Positions 28,188-38,400 of a DNA stretch of 64,000 bases are shown here, in pieces; the stretch's first letter is position 1; each line of letters opens with the position of its first letter. Source of the stretch: Flavobacterium pokkalii (lineage in GTDB: Bacteria; Bacteroidota; Bacteroidia; Flavobacteriales; Flavobacteriaceae). The translations under genes and the position numbers were made by a program. The notes below the pieces were generated by a model. The model worked only from the letters and a program-made list of their open reading frames with translations, ran no database searches and was not told the origin of the DNA. Where the stretch lies: the NCBI RefSeq assembly GCF_014596575.1, contig NZ_NASZ01000014.1, forward strand, positions 1 through 64,000, given 5' to 3'.

Positions 28188-30635
28188 CTAATTAGATTTC
28201 GTAACTTTTGATTCTCCATTTGCATTTACTCCACTAACAGTTCCTAAAGCTCCATTTTTATTAACATAACTTGAATTTGAATTTGTTTTTTCACCATTTT
28301 TGGTAACTACCGCAACAGTATTTACAGTTAAATCAGCACTTATACTATTGGTTAAATGAGTAGCATCCGCTACTTGGGTAGCCGTTATCGTTGTTACTCC
28401 TGGTCCTACTATTGTAACTGTCGAACCACTTATTGTAGCAACATTTGTATCACTACTTATATAAGTAAAAGCACCAGTACTGTCTGAACTTGGAGGAGTT
28501 ATAGTAAACGAACCGTCATATAAAGTTTTTGAAAGTGCATTAAAATCTCCTAAAATAGCTGGTGAATAAGGATTTGGCGAGCTTCTTTCATAACTAAATC
28601 CACCACCGCTGCTATCTACCCAAGATAAAATTTTCACATCAATATAAATATCATCCGTTATAAGATGAATCACAAAATCCTGATTTACTTGACATGGAGG
28701 GCACCATTGCATTGCTTCACGCCAATTAGAAAAATATAAATTACTAAAATCAGCAGTAGTTCCCATTGCCCATTCGGTATCTGAAGGAGATAAATAATTA
28801 TAACCACTCTCTTTTGCTATGTTAAATAATCCCTGAGTATTCTTTCTGGTTAAAATAACACTTTCAGTCAGAAAATCTTGGTTGGCTTCCAATGTCCAAT
28901 CAGATCCACTAGTTTTCTCAAAAGTAATTTTTGGACCATCCCAAATCAATGGAGTTTGGGGTGAACCCGAAACAATTGCACTTGAAAGACTTTGATTTCC
29001 TGCTAAATCTTTAGCAATTATTTTGTAATAATAGGTTGTGTTAGCTACTAAGTTGTTATGAGAATAGCTTGTTGTAGTCTTTGAAGATATTGTTGTTATT
29101 AAGCTTAATGCATTTTGATCTGTTCCACCATATATAAGATATCCTGTTGTATCATCGGTATTTTGATTCCAATTCAATGTCAATTTATATGTTCCAATAG
29201 TCACATTAAAACCCGTAGGGATACTTGGAGCTGTTACATCATCACAACCATTAGCAGGTTCTACAACCACACCAGATTGAGTATTTGGGCACAGATCCTG
29301 ATAATTAGCCACCCCATCTAAATCGTCATCTAAAAATTTCAAACTGGCTGTATTATTTTTTTGTGTACTTCCTGCAATATTTGAAGAAGCATCATAAATA
29401 GAATTTAAAGCTGGATTAACCGTAATAGTCTCTGTTCCATAAATTGTTCCTATAGTATTTATACCTAAAATATAAGTATTAGCACTAGCCGAAATACTTG
29501 TAGGTGTTGAAGAACCTAGAGTTGCATTACCACCACTTAAAGAAAATTGGAAATCATTAACCTCCAATGCGCCGCTTCCGGAATTAGTATTAAAAACAGG
29601 GCGATTCATTACAACAGTTATTGTACTGTTTGCTGATGAATGTGAAACCGATGTTATAAAGTTATCTAAAGTATTGCCTGAAACTACAGCCGGGTTTCCT
29701 GTCCAATTTGTACCATTATTAGTAAAAACATTATTTTTAATTGTTGTTTTATTATCATATTTGTAACTCCCCCCCGGATTTATAATCGTTCCTGTATTTC
29801 CTGTAAATGTATTTCCTTCGAAAAGAGTATTATTGGTCCCTAAAGTGCTTTCACCCCAAGAAGGATTTTGACCTATCCAACTTGAAAAGGAAAATAAAGT
29901 CCATCCTGTATTATTTGTAAAAGTAGAATTTAATACCTGATATCGATTCACTCCTCTAAAACTACCTATCTGACTTGTATTATTACTGAAAATACAATTA
30001 TCTATCTTGACATACCTTTCAGTACTAAATATAGTACCTGTATTAGAAGAAAAAGTTGAACCTGTAACTGTTATTCTATTTGAATAATCAGTTTCGGTAT
30101 CTGAAGTATTACTAGGTGTAGAGCCATAATCACTGCCAAATAATGTACCACTATTGCTTGTAAAAGTCGAATTAGAAATGGTTATTATTGAAGAATTATT
30201 GGTATAAAACGCATAGCTTCTACTATTACCTGTCACGTTAATTGAAGTCGCAATTACCGAAGAATTACTATTGTCTGCTCTAAAAATAGAACCATTAGAA
30301 GATGCGTTATTTGTAAAAGTAATTCCGGATATTGTCAGCACAGCTCCACCAGAAACTTGAAACATATTATATGAATTAGCACCCGACATAGTCAAGTTAT
30401 TCACACCATTTCCTATAATACTTATATTTCGGGTAATACCAGGTAAATTAGATGTAAGTGTTACTGTTCCTGTCAAACCAGAATCAAAATCAATTGTACT
30501 GGCCGTAGTATTTTGAATTCCATATCTTAACGTTCCTAAACTACCATCGTCACTTAAACTCGTGACAGTGTAGTTACCCTGTGCAACACAGATTAATGTG
30601 AAAAACAAACTTATTAATAAATAGATATTTTTCAT
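28188..30635 (-). CDS. Secreted beta-helix protein with FN3 and Ig-like domains
   Basis: The 815-residue protein starts with a signal peptide (IYLLISLFFTLICVAQ). Residues 25-330 form Asn/Ser/Thr-rich repeats typical of a right-handed beta-helix (ISIIGNGVNNLTMSG, VLTISGITFTNN and the like). A thrombospondin-type-3-like calcium loop (DDDLDGVANYQDLCPNTQ) lies near residue 440, a fibronectin type III domain at about 470-560 (SIPTGFNVTIGTYKLTLNWNQ), and a bacterial Ig-like domain near 700-780. The C-terminus lacks the usual T9SS sorting domain and ends in a low-complexity Asn/Ser/Gly stretch. It is the last gene of the four-gene surface operon; adhesion is a guess. Confidence 0.75.
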   Translation of the reverse strand: MKNIYLLISLFFTLICVAQGNYTVTSLSDDGSLGTLRYGIQNTTASTIDFDSGLTGTVTLTSNLPGITRNISIIGNGVNNLTMSGANSYNMFQVSGGAVLTISGITFTNNASSNGSIFRADNSNSSVIATSINVTGNSRSYAFYTNNSSIITISNSTFTSNSGTLFGSDYGSTPSNTSDTETDYSNRITVTGSTFSSNTGTIFSTERYVKIDNCIFSNNTSQIGSFRGVNRYQVLNSTFTNNTGWTLFSFSSWIGQNPSWGESTLGTNNTLFEGNTFTGNTGTIINPGGSYKYDNKTTIKNNVFTNNGTNWTGNPAVVSGNTLDNFITSVSHSSANSTITVVMNRPVFNTNSGSGALEVNDFQFSLSGGNATLGSSTPTSISASANTYILGINTIGTIYGTETITVNPALNSIYDASSNIAGSTQKNNTASLKFLDDDLDGVANYQDLCPNTQSGVVVEPANGCDDVTAPSIPTGFNVTIGTYKLTLNWNQNTDDTTGYLIYGGTDQNALSLITTISSKTTTSYSHNNLVANTTYYYKIIAKDLAGNQSLSSAIVSGSPQTPLIWDGPKITFEKTSGSDWTLEANQDFLTESVILTRKNTQGLFNIAKESGYNYLSPSDTEWAMGTTADFSNLYFSNWREAMQWCPPCQVNQDFVIHLITDDIYIDVKILSWVDSSGGGFSYERSSPNPYSPAILGDFNALSKTLYDGSFTITPPSSDSTGAFTYISSDTNVATISGSTVTIVGPGVTTITATQVADATHLTNSISADLTVNTVAVVTKNGEKTNSNSSYVNKNGALGTVSGVNANGESKVTKSN

Positions 30636-30668
30636 TTTAAATTATTTTGAATGCTTAAAAAGATTTCT

Positions 30669-32600
30669 TCAATTAAAAAAATAATCAAACTGAATTCTAT
30701 CATCTACAGATAAAACATATCCTCCATTATTTAGTGGATTATAAGTCAAAGTAGTCCCACTCCAACTATAAGCAGAGTTACTTATTCTAATTCCGTTCAC
30801 AAACATCTTTACCATAGTTTTTGATGAAGGTATTTGTGATAAAATAAAACTAGTCTGAGCAGCTGTTGCTATAATTTCATCAGTTACTTCTATAACAACA
30901 CTTGAAATGGCATTAGTTACAAATGCTGTAGTAGCAATTTGAGTCGAATTAGTTCCTACCGTTGCTGTAGGTGCAGTAGGTGTTCCGGTTAAAGCTGGTG
31001 ATGCCAATGGTGCTTTAAAATTTAACGCATTAGTAACAGCAGCTTCATTCGCATCCACATCAGCCTGAACAGCAGCAATATTTGTTTGTAAAGTAACATC
31101 AGCTGCAGTCCTGGCTGCAGTTTCTGCTGTTAAGTTTGTTGTTAATGTATTATCGGAAGCTGAACGATTATTTGTTTCTGTAACCAAATTAGCTGCAATG
31201 GTATTTTCGGCTGCTGTAGCACGTGTAACTTCAGTTGCTAAAGCCGTAGAAACATTTGCTGCAGTAGCATCAACATAAGTTTTTACCGATTTCACACTTG
31301 GATATTTAGTATCCGAAGTTCCGTCAGTAATAACATTTGTACTTTTGTTTGCTACATCTTCTTTTAATAAATCAGCAGTGATTCTGTTTGCTACTTCTGT
31401 TGCTAAATCAGTCGTCAAGATACCATCAGCTGCAGTTCTGGCTGCAGTTTCTGCTGTTAAGTTTGTTGTTAATGTATTATCGGAAGCTGAACGATTGTTT
31501 GTTTCTGTAACCAAATTAGCAGCAATAATATTTTCTGCTGCGGTAGCACGATTTATTTCATTTGTCAAAGACGTTGTAGACGATGCAGTAGCTGTATCAA
31601 CATAAGTCTTAACTGATTTAACACTTGGGTATTTCGTATCCGAAGTTCCGTCAGTGGTAACATTTGTACTTTTGTTTGCTACATCTTCTTTTAATGAATC
31701 AGCAGTGATTCTGTTTGCTACTTCTGTTGCTAAATCAGTCGTCAAAGTAACATCAGCTGCAGTTCTGGCTACAGTTTCTGCTGTTAAGTTTGTTGTTAAT
31801 GTATTATCGGAAGCCGAACGATTATTTGTTTCTGTAACCAAATTAGCTGCAATGGTATTTTCGGCTGCTGTAGCACGTGTAACTTCAGTTGCTAAAGCCG
31901 CAGAAACATTTGCTGCAGTAGCATCAACATAAGTTTTTACCGATTTCACACTTGGATATTTAGTATCCGAAGTTCCGTCAGTGGTAACATTTGTACTTTT
32001 GTTTGCTACATCTTCTTTTAAATTTAAAGCTATTTGTGTTACTGCACTAATTGGTTTGTTTAAATCACTTGTATTATCAACATTTTCTATTCCCAGATTA
32101 GTTCGGGCTCCTAAGAGTGTAGTTGCATTAGTACCTCCGTTTTCTATCCCTACAACACCAGTTACATTTTCAGCATTTATAGCCGAAAAAGCTAAAGGAA
32201 CATAATTAAAATCCTGATTGCTGATTTCAACATAGTTAGAACAACTTCCTTCAGTATTAATTCCCACAATCAAACTTTTTTTAGAAGTACCCCATACAAT
32301 ATCTTTAAAAGAAGAAGCATATCCTGCTGTTTGATTACCTGAACCTATTACAAGGTTCACCATTCCAAATGCATCTGTTTTGGTTTGTACCGTTTCCTGA
32401 TACTCTACATTGGAAAACTCATCAATAAATTTAAACACCATACAGATATTCTTATTTACCAAAGGACTACTGGAATTATTTACTCCCGGTAATTGCTCCC
32501 CTTTAGGATTTAAGATTATAGCTTGATAGTTAATCCCGTTTGTTTGTGCAAAAGTGTTTGCTGCAACAAAAAATATAAATAATAAAAATATTTTTCTCAT
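30669..32600 (-). CDS. Secreted phage-tail-fibre-like repeat protein
   Basis: The 643-residue protein has a signal peptide (FLLFIFFVAANTFAQ), a Bacteroidota surface-type N-terminal domain (NGINYQAIILNPKGEQLPG), then the segment ENGGTNATTLLGARTNLG with IENVDNTSDLNKPIS, a hallmark of phage tail-fibre shafts. Nearly three copies of a 109-residue repeat follow, rich in Thr, Ala and Asn with a heptad-like look, then another tail-fibre element (SPALTGTPTAPTATVGTNS) and a C-terminal domain of about 70 residues (SSKTMVKMFVNGIRISNSAY). It probably forms an extended trimeric fibre at the cell surface. It is 8 bp after the barrel gene. Confidence 0.75.
   Translation of the reverse strand: MRKIFLLFIFFVAANTFAQTNGINYQAIILNPKGEQLPGVNNSSSPLVNKNICMVFKFIDEFSNVEYQETVQTKTDAFGMVNLVIGSGNQTAGYASSFKDIVWGTSKKSLIVGINTEGSCSNYVEISNQDFNYVPLAFSAINAENVTGVVGIENGGTNATTLLGARTNLGIENVDNTSDLNKPISAVTQIALNLKEDVANKSTNVTTDGTSDTKYPSVKSVKTYVDATAANVSAALATEVTRATAAENTIAANLVTETNNRSASDNTLTTNLTAETVARTAADVTLTTDLATEVANRITADSLKEDVANKSTNVTTDGTSDTKYPSVKSVKTYVDTATASSTTSLTNEINRATAAENIIAANLVTETNNRSASDNTLTTNLTAETAARTAADGILTTDLATEVANRITADLLKEDVANKSTNVITDGTSDTKYPSVKSVKTYVDATAANVSTALATEVTRATAAENTIAANLVTETNNRSASDNTLTTNLTAETAARTAADVTLQTNIAAVQADVDANEAAVTNALNFKAPLASPALTGTPTAPTATVGTNSTQIATTAFVTNAISSVVIEVTDEIIATAAQTSFILSQIPSSKTMVKMFVNGIRISNSAYSWSGTTLTYNPLNNGGYVLSVDDRIQFDYFFN
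31089..32021 (-). repeat. Tandem 327-bp coding repeat, about 2.9 copies
   Basis: Copies start at 32021, 31694 and 31367 (minus strand), exactly 327 bp apart, each coding for 109 residues from LKEDVANKSTNV to the next. The third copy stops after about 93 codons at ADVTL. The copies are nearly identical in DNA, for instance in the stretch around 31341, 31668 and 31995, which points to recent duplication or gene conversion. Confidence 0.95.
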
Positions 32601-32607
32601 ATCCTTT

Positions 32608-33222
32608 TTAATTGATGTTGAAATGAATTCCTAATTCAAGTTGATTTGTATTAAATGAGAGTTTTTCTTTTGATGAATTAGTCAAATTAATGGTTTGCCC
32701 AAAATTATATCCTAAACTTAAAGCACCAAATGATGGAATACAATATTTGATTTTCGCACCTAACGAAGACCCCAGAAGAATTCCTGAAAATTCCTTTTGG
32801 TGCTTTAAATCATAATAAATCCCATTTACTTCCTGCTTACCATATATCATGGATGAAACATTTATTCCGGCTTTAACCAAAAAATCAACATTTTTATAAG
32901 AAAAGAATTGATACAATATTCCCGTTTCTAAACCTAAATACTGTGTATCCCATCGATAGGAATTAGCCGAATTCCCTCCTAATGCATTATAATCATTTAA
33001 AGAAAGTCCCACTGAATAAAATATTTTTTTAGTCGCTAAAAGATCTGTAAAACCTATTTCATAAAAATTACCACTTCCGCTCTGAAGATTTGGATTGGTC
33101 TGAAAATTGGCGTCTTTATAAATAAACTTTGTATAATTTTTACCAGTGTTAAAATAAATTTCCTGAGAAAAAACAGATGAGGTCATCAAGAAACAAAGAA
33201 ATAGAAAGTAGTTTTTTATCAT
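32608..33222 (-). CDS. Outer-membrane beta-barrel protein
   Basis: The 204-residue product has a signal peptide (YFLFLCFLMTSSVFSQ) and alternating-hydrophobic strands ending in LELGIHFNIN, with a terminal-Asn/aromatic pattern suited to an outer-membrane barrel of about eight strands. It resembles the small PorT-like or outer-membrane protein beta-barrel domain group. Its start overlaps the stop of the T9SS-sorted gene (ATGA) and its stop is 8 bp before the fibre gene, so it may anchor or assemble these surface proteins. Function is inferred from neighbours only. Confidence 0.65.
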   Translation of the reverse strand: MIKNYFLFLCFLMTSSVFSQEIYFNTGKNYTKFIYKDANFQTNPNLQSGSGNFYEIGFTDLLATKKIFYSVGLSLNDYNALGGNSANSYRWDTQYLGLETGILYQFFSYKNVDFLVKAGINVSSMIYGKQEVNGIYYDLKHQKEFSGILLGSSLGAKIKYCIPSFGALSLGYNFGQTINLTNSSKEKLSFNTNQLELGIHFNIN

Positions 33223-33689
33223 AGTTTAATAATTTTAGTGTAATAGGTTATACGCTTGTTTTTTAATTGTACCAAATATTCGGATCGAGTTAACTTAGAA
33301 AGATCAATGCTAAAAACTGAAGCTTCAATATTTTGTGAGTTTTTAAAAACTAATCGACCACTAACATCAAAAACATAAATCGATAATTCTCCGCTTAATG
33401 CTTCTGAAAACTGAAAATTAACAATATCGCTAAATGGATTTGGATACGTTTGAGCTGTTATAGCTGTTTTGTCATTTTGCGTTATATAACTGTTCCATAA
33501 ACTTTGCTGGAAACCTTGCATGACCACAGCTCCTTTTGTGGAATTCCCCACAATACTTTGTTGACCGATAGTTTGACTTACTATAACTTTATTTGCTATT
33601 TCTGTTGTTGTACCCTGAGAAGATAACATTTGATGGTGTAAAACCTGACCATAAAAAGAGACCGAAAAAAGTAAAAGCAAATACTTCAT
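33219..33689 (-). CDS. T9SS type A sorting-domain protein
   Basis: I chose the ATG at 33689 (156 aa), which puts a clean signal peptide first (YLLLLFSVSFYGQ); a longer frame adds 14 unlikely hydrophobic residues. The C-terminal 80 residues form a type A sorting domain of the type IX secretion system (TYPNPFSDIVNFQFSE, LSIYVFDVSGRLVF, FSIDLSKLTRSEYLVQLKNKR, TKIIKL). The remaining N-terminal part (QTIGQQSIVGNSTKGAVVMQGFQQS) is a common short surface-exposed module. It heads the four-gene operon and overlaps the next gene by ATGA. Confidence 0.88.
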   Translation of the reverse strand: MKYLLLLFSVSFYGQVLHHQMLSSQGTTTEIANKVIVSQTIGQQSIVGNSTKGAVVMQGFQQSLWNSYITQNDKTAITAQTYPNPFSDIVNFQFSEALSGELSIYVFDVSGRLVFKNSQNIEASVFSIDLSKLTRSEYLVQLKNKRITYYTKIIKL

Positions 33690-33982
33690 AAAAATTAATT
33701 TTAACACAATATTAAAAAACAAAAACTGCACTTTATCGATGTTTTTTGTATTTAATCGATTTTTTTGAAAAAATAGTAATAACTTTTCGGTTTTTAGTAA
33801 CTCTATCCTGGTGAAAACACTTAAAAAACAAGATATAACTTACGATAAAAAATTAAGAATTTTTACTACTAATGCATTTCGTCGAACTTTTTAATTTACT
33901 TTTGAGTAAATTTTTTACTTAGTTACCTATGAAATATTTTTTCAAAAACTGTTTTTAACCTCAATCAATTAAGTATTTCAAA

Positions 33983-35146
33983 ATGATCTTAAACACTATA
34001 TTTATTATCTCCGGTATTATTGGATTTATTATTAGTGCAATCTTATTTATCAATAGAAAATCAAATCACGTAATGAATATTTACATGATTTTATTAGTAC
34101 TTTTAAACTCTTTACGTTTTTTTACTTTTGGAACAATCAATCTTTTTCCAGATCATGAAGTTTTAGTACTGTATACCAAATTTGCCAACCTAACTTCAAT
34201 TGTAATTCCTTTAGTTTATTTGTATTTTGAAAAATTAGGCCATAAAAAATCTTTTGCAAAAAATGATTTACTGCATTTCATTTTCCCAATCTTTTATTTT
34301 CTGTTAACATTTGAAATTTATAATTTTTTAAAACCAAGTCAGACAATAAAAATTTTAATGTATGGTATCTTTTTACTGTTTCTTTTTACCTATGGCTATT
34401 TAAGTTACCGAGTTTTAAAAAAGACTATTTGGAATAAAAAAGAAGACAATAAACTGGCTCAAAATCAACATAAAAAAATCCATAATTGGACAATATTTTT
34501 GTTTATCGCTCTCTTATTAGCTTCTTTAAGGCTCTCCGTTTCTTTGTTCTTAGAAGTCTCGCAAAACATTCAGTCAAAAGGCTTTTCATATCAATGGATA
34601 ACTGCTGTAATTTGGACTATAATTTTAATTAAAATATTAGTTACCCCTGAAATTCTTTATGGGTATAAAATTTTAAATGAAAAAGTACTGGAAGAACGAA
34701 ATTCAAATTTAACTTTTAGCAGCATTTGGCAATTATATCCCGTGGAGGAAATAAAAAATGAACAACATCTTATTTTAAAAGAAAAAGTAAATCAAAATCT
34801 CCAAAACTATTTTGAAGAGATTGAAAAAAAATCAATCAACAGTGATTTTTTCAGAGACTCAAAACTAACTCTGAATGATTTGGCTACTAAATTAAATATC
34901 CCAAAAAGTCATTTATCTTATATATTTAAATACCATTCTACAATATCCTTTTCTGAATATAAAAAAATGATTCGCATTCAGGATGCAATTAAATTAATAG
35001 ACAGCGGTTATCTCAAAAACAACACGCTGGATTCACTTTCTAAAAAAATTGGTTTTACATCTTACAATCCTTTTTTTACCAGTTTCAAAGAAATAACGGG
35101 ATTAGCTCCTGTTGAATACATCAACAATATTAAAAATGTAGCATAA
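33983..35146 (+). CDS. Membrane-anchored AraC-family regulator
   Basis: The 387-residue protein has about seven membrane segments in residues 1-225 (first IIFISGIIGFIISAILFI-like stretch, last TAVIWTIILIKILVT) and a C-terminal AraC DNA-binding domain at about 285-385 (LTLNDLATKLNIPKSHLSYIFKYHSTISF, then DSLSKKIGFTSYNPFFTSFKEITGLAPVEYI). Such proteins sense a signal in or at the membrane and act on nearby promoters. It is divergent from the T9SS/fibre operon with a 290 bp spacer, which makes that operon its likely target; this is inference. Confidence 0.88.
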   Translation: MILNTIFIISGIIGFIISAILFINRKSNHVMNIYMILLVLLNSLRFFTFGTINLFPDHEVLVLYTKFANLTSIVIPLVYLYFEKLGHKKSFAKNDLLHFIFPIFYFLLTFEIYNFLKPSQTIKILMYGIFLLFLFTYGYLSYRVLKKTIWNKKEDNKLAQNQHKKIHNWTIFLFIALLLASLRLSVSLFLEVSQNIQSKGFSYQWITAVIWTIILIKILVTPEILYGYKILNEKVLEERNSNLTFSSIWQLYPVEEIKNEQHLILKEKVNQNLQNYFEEIEKKSINSDFFRDSKLTLNDLATKLNIPKSHLSYIFKYHSTISFSEYKKMIRIQDAIKLIDSGYLKNNTLDSLSKKIGFTSYNPFFTSFKEITGLAPVEYINNIKNVA

Positions 35147-35368
35147 AACCCTGATCAAAATACCATTGATAGAGTCTTATATAGTTGAGGGCAAACTTTA
35201 ATAAATATCCTTTATACCCTTTTTTCTTCTAAATTTCCTCAGAAAGACAAACTACTCTCTTGTTGTTTTTTAATTAATACTTATTTTTTGAGCTAAAAAA
35301 AAGATTATAAGCATTATTTTAGACTTCTATTATCTTTTTATCAAACTTACAAAATATTTTAAAAAAAT

Positions 35369-35426
35369 AAGTATTTATACGTAATTAATACGTATTTTTA
35401 CACTATCAAATTTAACATTAAGTTTG
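35369..35426 (+). promoter_or_regulatory. Operator-like palindromes and promoter of the nitrate reductase operon
   Basis: AAGTATTTATACGT (35369-35382) and the perfect palindrome AATACGTATT (35388-35397) lie ahead of TAAGTTTG (35419-35426), a good -7 box. A half-site AATTAATACTTATT lies at 35273-35286. The same AAGTATTAATACTT-type site is found upstream of moeA and of the FNR-like gene. The rest of the 310 bp spacer (35147-35456) shows no gene. Confidence 0.6.
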
Positions 35427-35456
35427 AAAAAAGAAGTACGCCATTAAAAAACACAA

Positions 35457-38400
35457 ATGATAATGCAAAATTCAGAAATCAAAACTACCTGTTCGTATTG
35501 TGGTGTAGGATGCGGAATCATTGTCAGCAAAGATTCCGGTAACGGGGTTACTGTTAAAGGAGATATAGATCATCCGGTAAACCGAGGAATGCTTTGTTCT
35601 AAAGGAATGAATCTGCATTATGTAGCCAACGATACCTCTGACAGAATTCTTTTTCCCGAAATGCGCTGGAGTAAATCCCATCCTATGGAGCGCGTGAGCT
35701 GGGATGAAGGTTTGGATCGTGCAGCGGCAGTTTTTTCTTCTATCATAAAAAAATACGGACCAGACAGTGTTGGTTTTTATATTTCAGGGCAATGTTTGAC
35801 TGAAGAATACTATTTGGTAAACAAATTGGTTAAAGGTTTTTTAAAAACGAATAATATCGATACCAATTCACGTCTTTGTATGAGTTCGGCAGTTGCTGGT
35901 TACAAAAAAACGTTCGGAGAAGATTCGGTTCCAATTGCTTATGAGGATATTGAATTGGCCGATACTTTCCTGATTACCGGAGCTAATCCGGCCTGGTGCC
36001 ACCCTATTTTGTTCAGACGTTTGGAACAACATCGGGAGAAAAATCCAAAAGTAAAAGTTATTGTAATCGATCCTAGAAAAACCGATACTGCACTTTCTGC
36101 CGATTTACATTTACAAATTCTACCGGGAAGCGATATTATTTTATACCACGCCCTAGCCAAAAGAATTATTGAAAAAGGCTATACCGATAATGACTTTATC
36201 AAAAAACACACTGAAAATTTTGAAGCTTATAAAGAATTAGTCTTAGCTACTTCTTTAGAAAAAGCTTCTCAGCTGTGTGGTATCTCTATCAAAGAAATCG
36301 ATCAGGCTGTAGATTTAATTGGAAAAGCCGAAGGATTCCTTTCGCTTTGGGCTATGGGACTGAACCAAAGTGCTGTGGGAGTTGATAAAAACACCGCCTT
36401 ACTTAATATTTCACTTTTAACGGGACATGTTGGAAAACCGGGTTCCGGACCATTTTCACTGACAGGACAGCCTAATGCTATGGGCGGACGAGAAGTGGGC
36501 GGAATGGCAAATTTATTAGCGGTTCACAGAGAATTGGCTAATCCGGAACACCGTCAGGAAGTGGCCGATTTTTGGGGAGTGGACAGCATTTCTGAAAAAC
36601 CGGGACTCACCGCCACCGAAATGTTTGAAGCCTTAGAATCCGGAAAAATGAAAGCAGTTTGGATTATTTGTACCAATCCAATGGTAAGTTTGCCAAATTC
36701 CAGACAGGTCGAAAAAGCTTTGAAAAACGCCAAATTCGTAGTCGTTCAGGAAATCTCACATAAGGCTGACACGGCTAAATACGCCGATTTATTGCTTCCG
36801 GCTGCGGGATGGTTAGAAAAAGAAGGAACGATGACCAATTCAGAAAGGCGAATTTCTTATTTGCCAAAAGGAATTAATGCTCCGGGAGAAGCGCTGCCTG
36901 ATTTTGAAATTCTGACCCGTTTTGCTAAAAAAATGGGATTCAAAGGATTTAATTTCAATACACCGGAAGAAGTCTATAAGGAATATTGTCAAATGACAAA
37001 AAACACCAATATTGATATTTCTTACCTGAATTACAACCGTTTAAAACACGAAGGTACTTTCCAATGGCCGGTTCCCGATTACGGACATCCGGGTACACCT
37101 CGTCTTTTTACCGATAAAAAATTCTATACGCCTTCGCAAAAAGCCATTTTCAATTTGCCAACAACTATTGAAAATACTTCGGTAAAACCAGATGATAAAT
37201 TTCCACTGATTCTGACTACAGGACGTATTCGCGACCAATGGCATACGATGACTAAAACCGGAAAAGTATCCCGATTGTTGTCGCATATTCCTAATCCGTA
37301 TTTGGAAATCAATCCTATTGATGCTTTCAAAAACGGAATCGAAAACGGAGATATCGTGGTGGCAAGCAGCCGAAATGGAGATGTTCGTGTCAAAGCAACG
37401 GTTACCGATACTATTAAAGAAGGTGTTGTCTTTTTGCCAATGCATTGGGGAAAACAATTAGAAAATGATTTAAACAGAGCCAATAATCTAACGAATACTT
37501 TAGTTGATCCGGTTTCTAAAGAACCTGATTTTAAATATACGGCGGTAGCAGTAAAAAAATACGAAAAACCATTTCAGAAAATTGCCATTGTGGGTGCCGG
37601 TGCCGCTTCATTCCGATTTATACAAAATTACCGGGAATTAAATACTACCGATGAAATTGTAGTTTTCTCTAATGAGGTCAATCCTTTTTACAACCGTGTA
37701 TTGTTGCCGGAATATGTAACCAACGAATTGTCCTGGGAAAATTTATTAAAAATCAGGAATGATGACGGTTTAAGCAAACTGAATATTACTTTGAAATCTG
37801 GTGTAGGTATTGAAAATATTGATACTACCTATAAAACCATCAAAGACAGTCGTGGCGAAATCCACACCTTTGACCGCCTGATTTTAGCTACCGGAAGTCG
37901 TCCTTTTATTCCGGAAAATGCTCAGTTACACCTTCCGGGACGTTTTACCATGCGTAGAAAAGAAGACGCTGACCGATTGAAAAATTATTTGGATCAAACT
38001 AAATTGGATCCTGAAAACCAACACGTAGTAATAGTCGGTGGTGGTTTATTAGGACTCGAATTGGCAGCAGCCTTAAAACATAAAAAAGTAAAAATCACCA
38101 TAATCCAAAGAGCCTCCCGATTAATGGAACGCCAACTGGATCGTATTTCCTGTAAATTATTAGCCGAAGAAGTGCAACTTCGTGACATTCAAATCTATTT
38201 TGATAATGAAGTAAGCACCGTTTTCGAATCCGATCATCCAAATGAATTGGAAATTGCACTGAAAAGTGGTCGAATTTTAACTGCCAATGCCATTGTTTAC
38301 GCCATTGGAACCGTTCCAAATATCGAAATTGCCAAAGAAGCCGGAATTGTTTGTGGACGCGGAGTGAAAGTCAACCAATATTTACAATCCTCTAATCCTG

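Noticed and set aside
31089..32021. CRISPR-like array
   Set aside because: Repeat units are 327 bp, coding and contiguous without variable spacers.
31345..32205. Three similar plus-strand frames
   Set aside because: They lie opposite the 327-bp repeats of the fibre gene and repeat with the same period; the minus-strand product has signal peptide and domains.
30669..32600. Prophage tail-fibre gene
   Set aside because: No other phage genes are near, and the protein has a signal peptide and a surface-type N-terminal domain, so it is read as a cellular surface protein.
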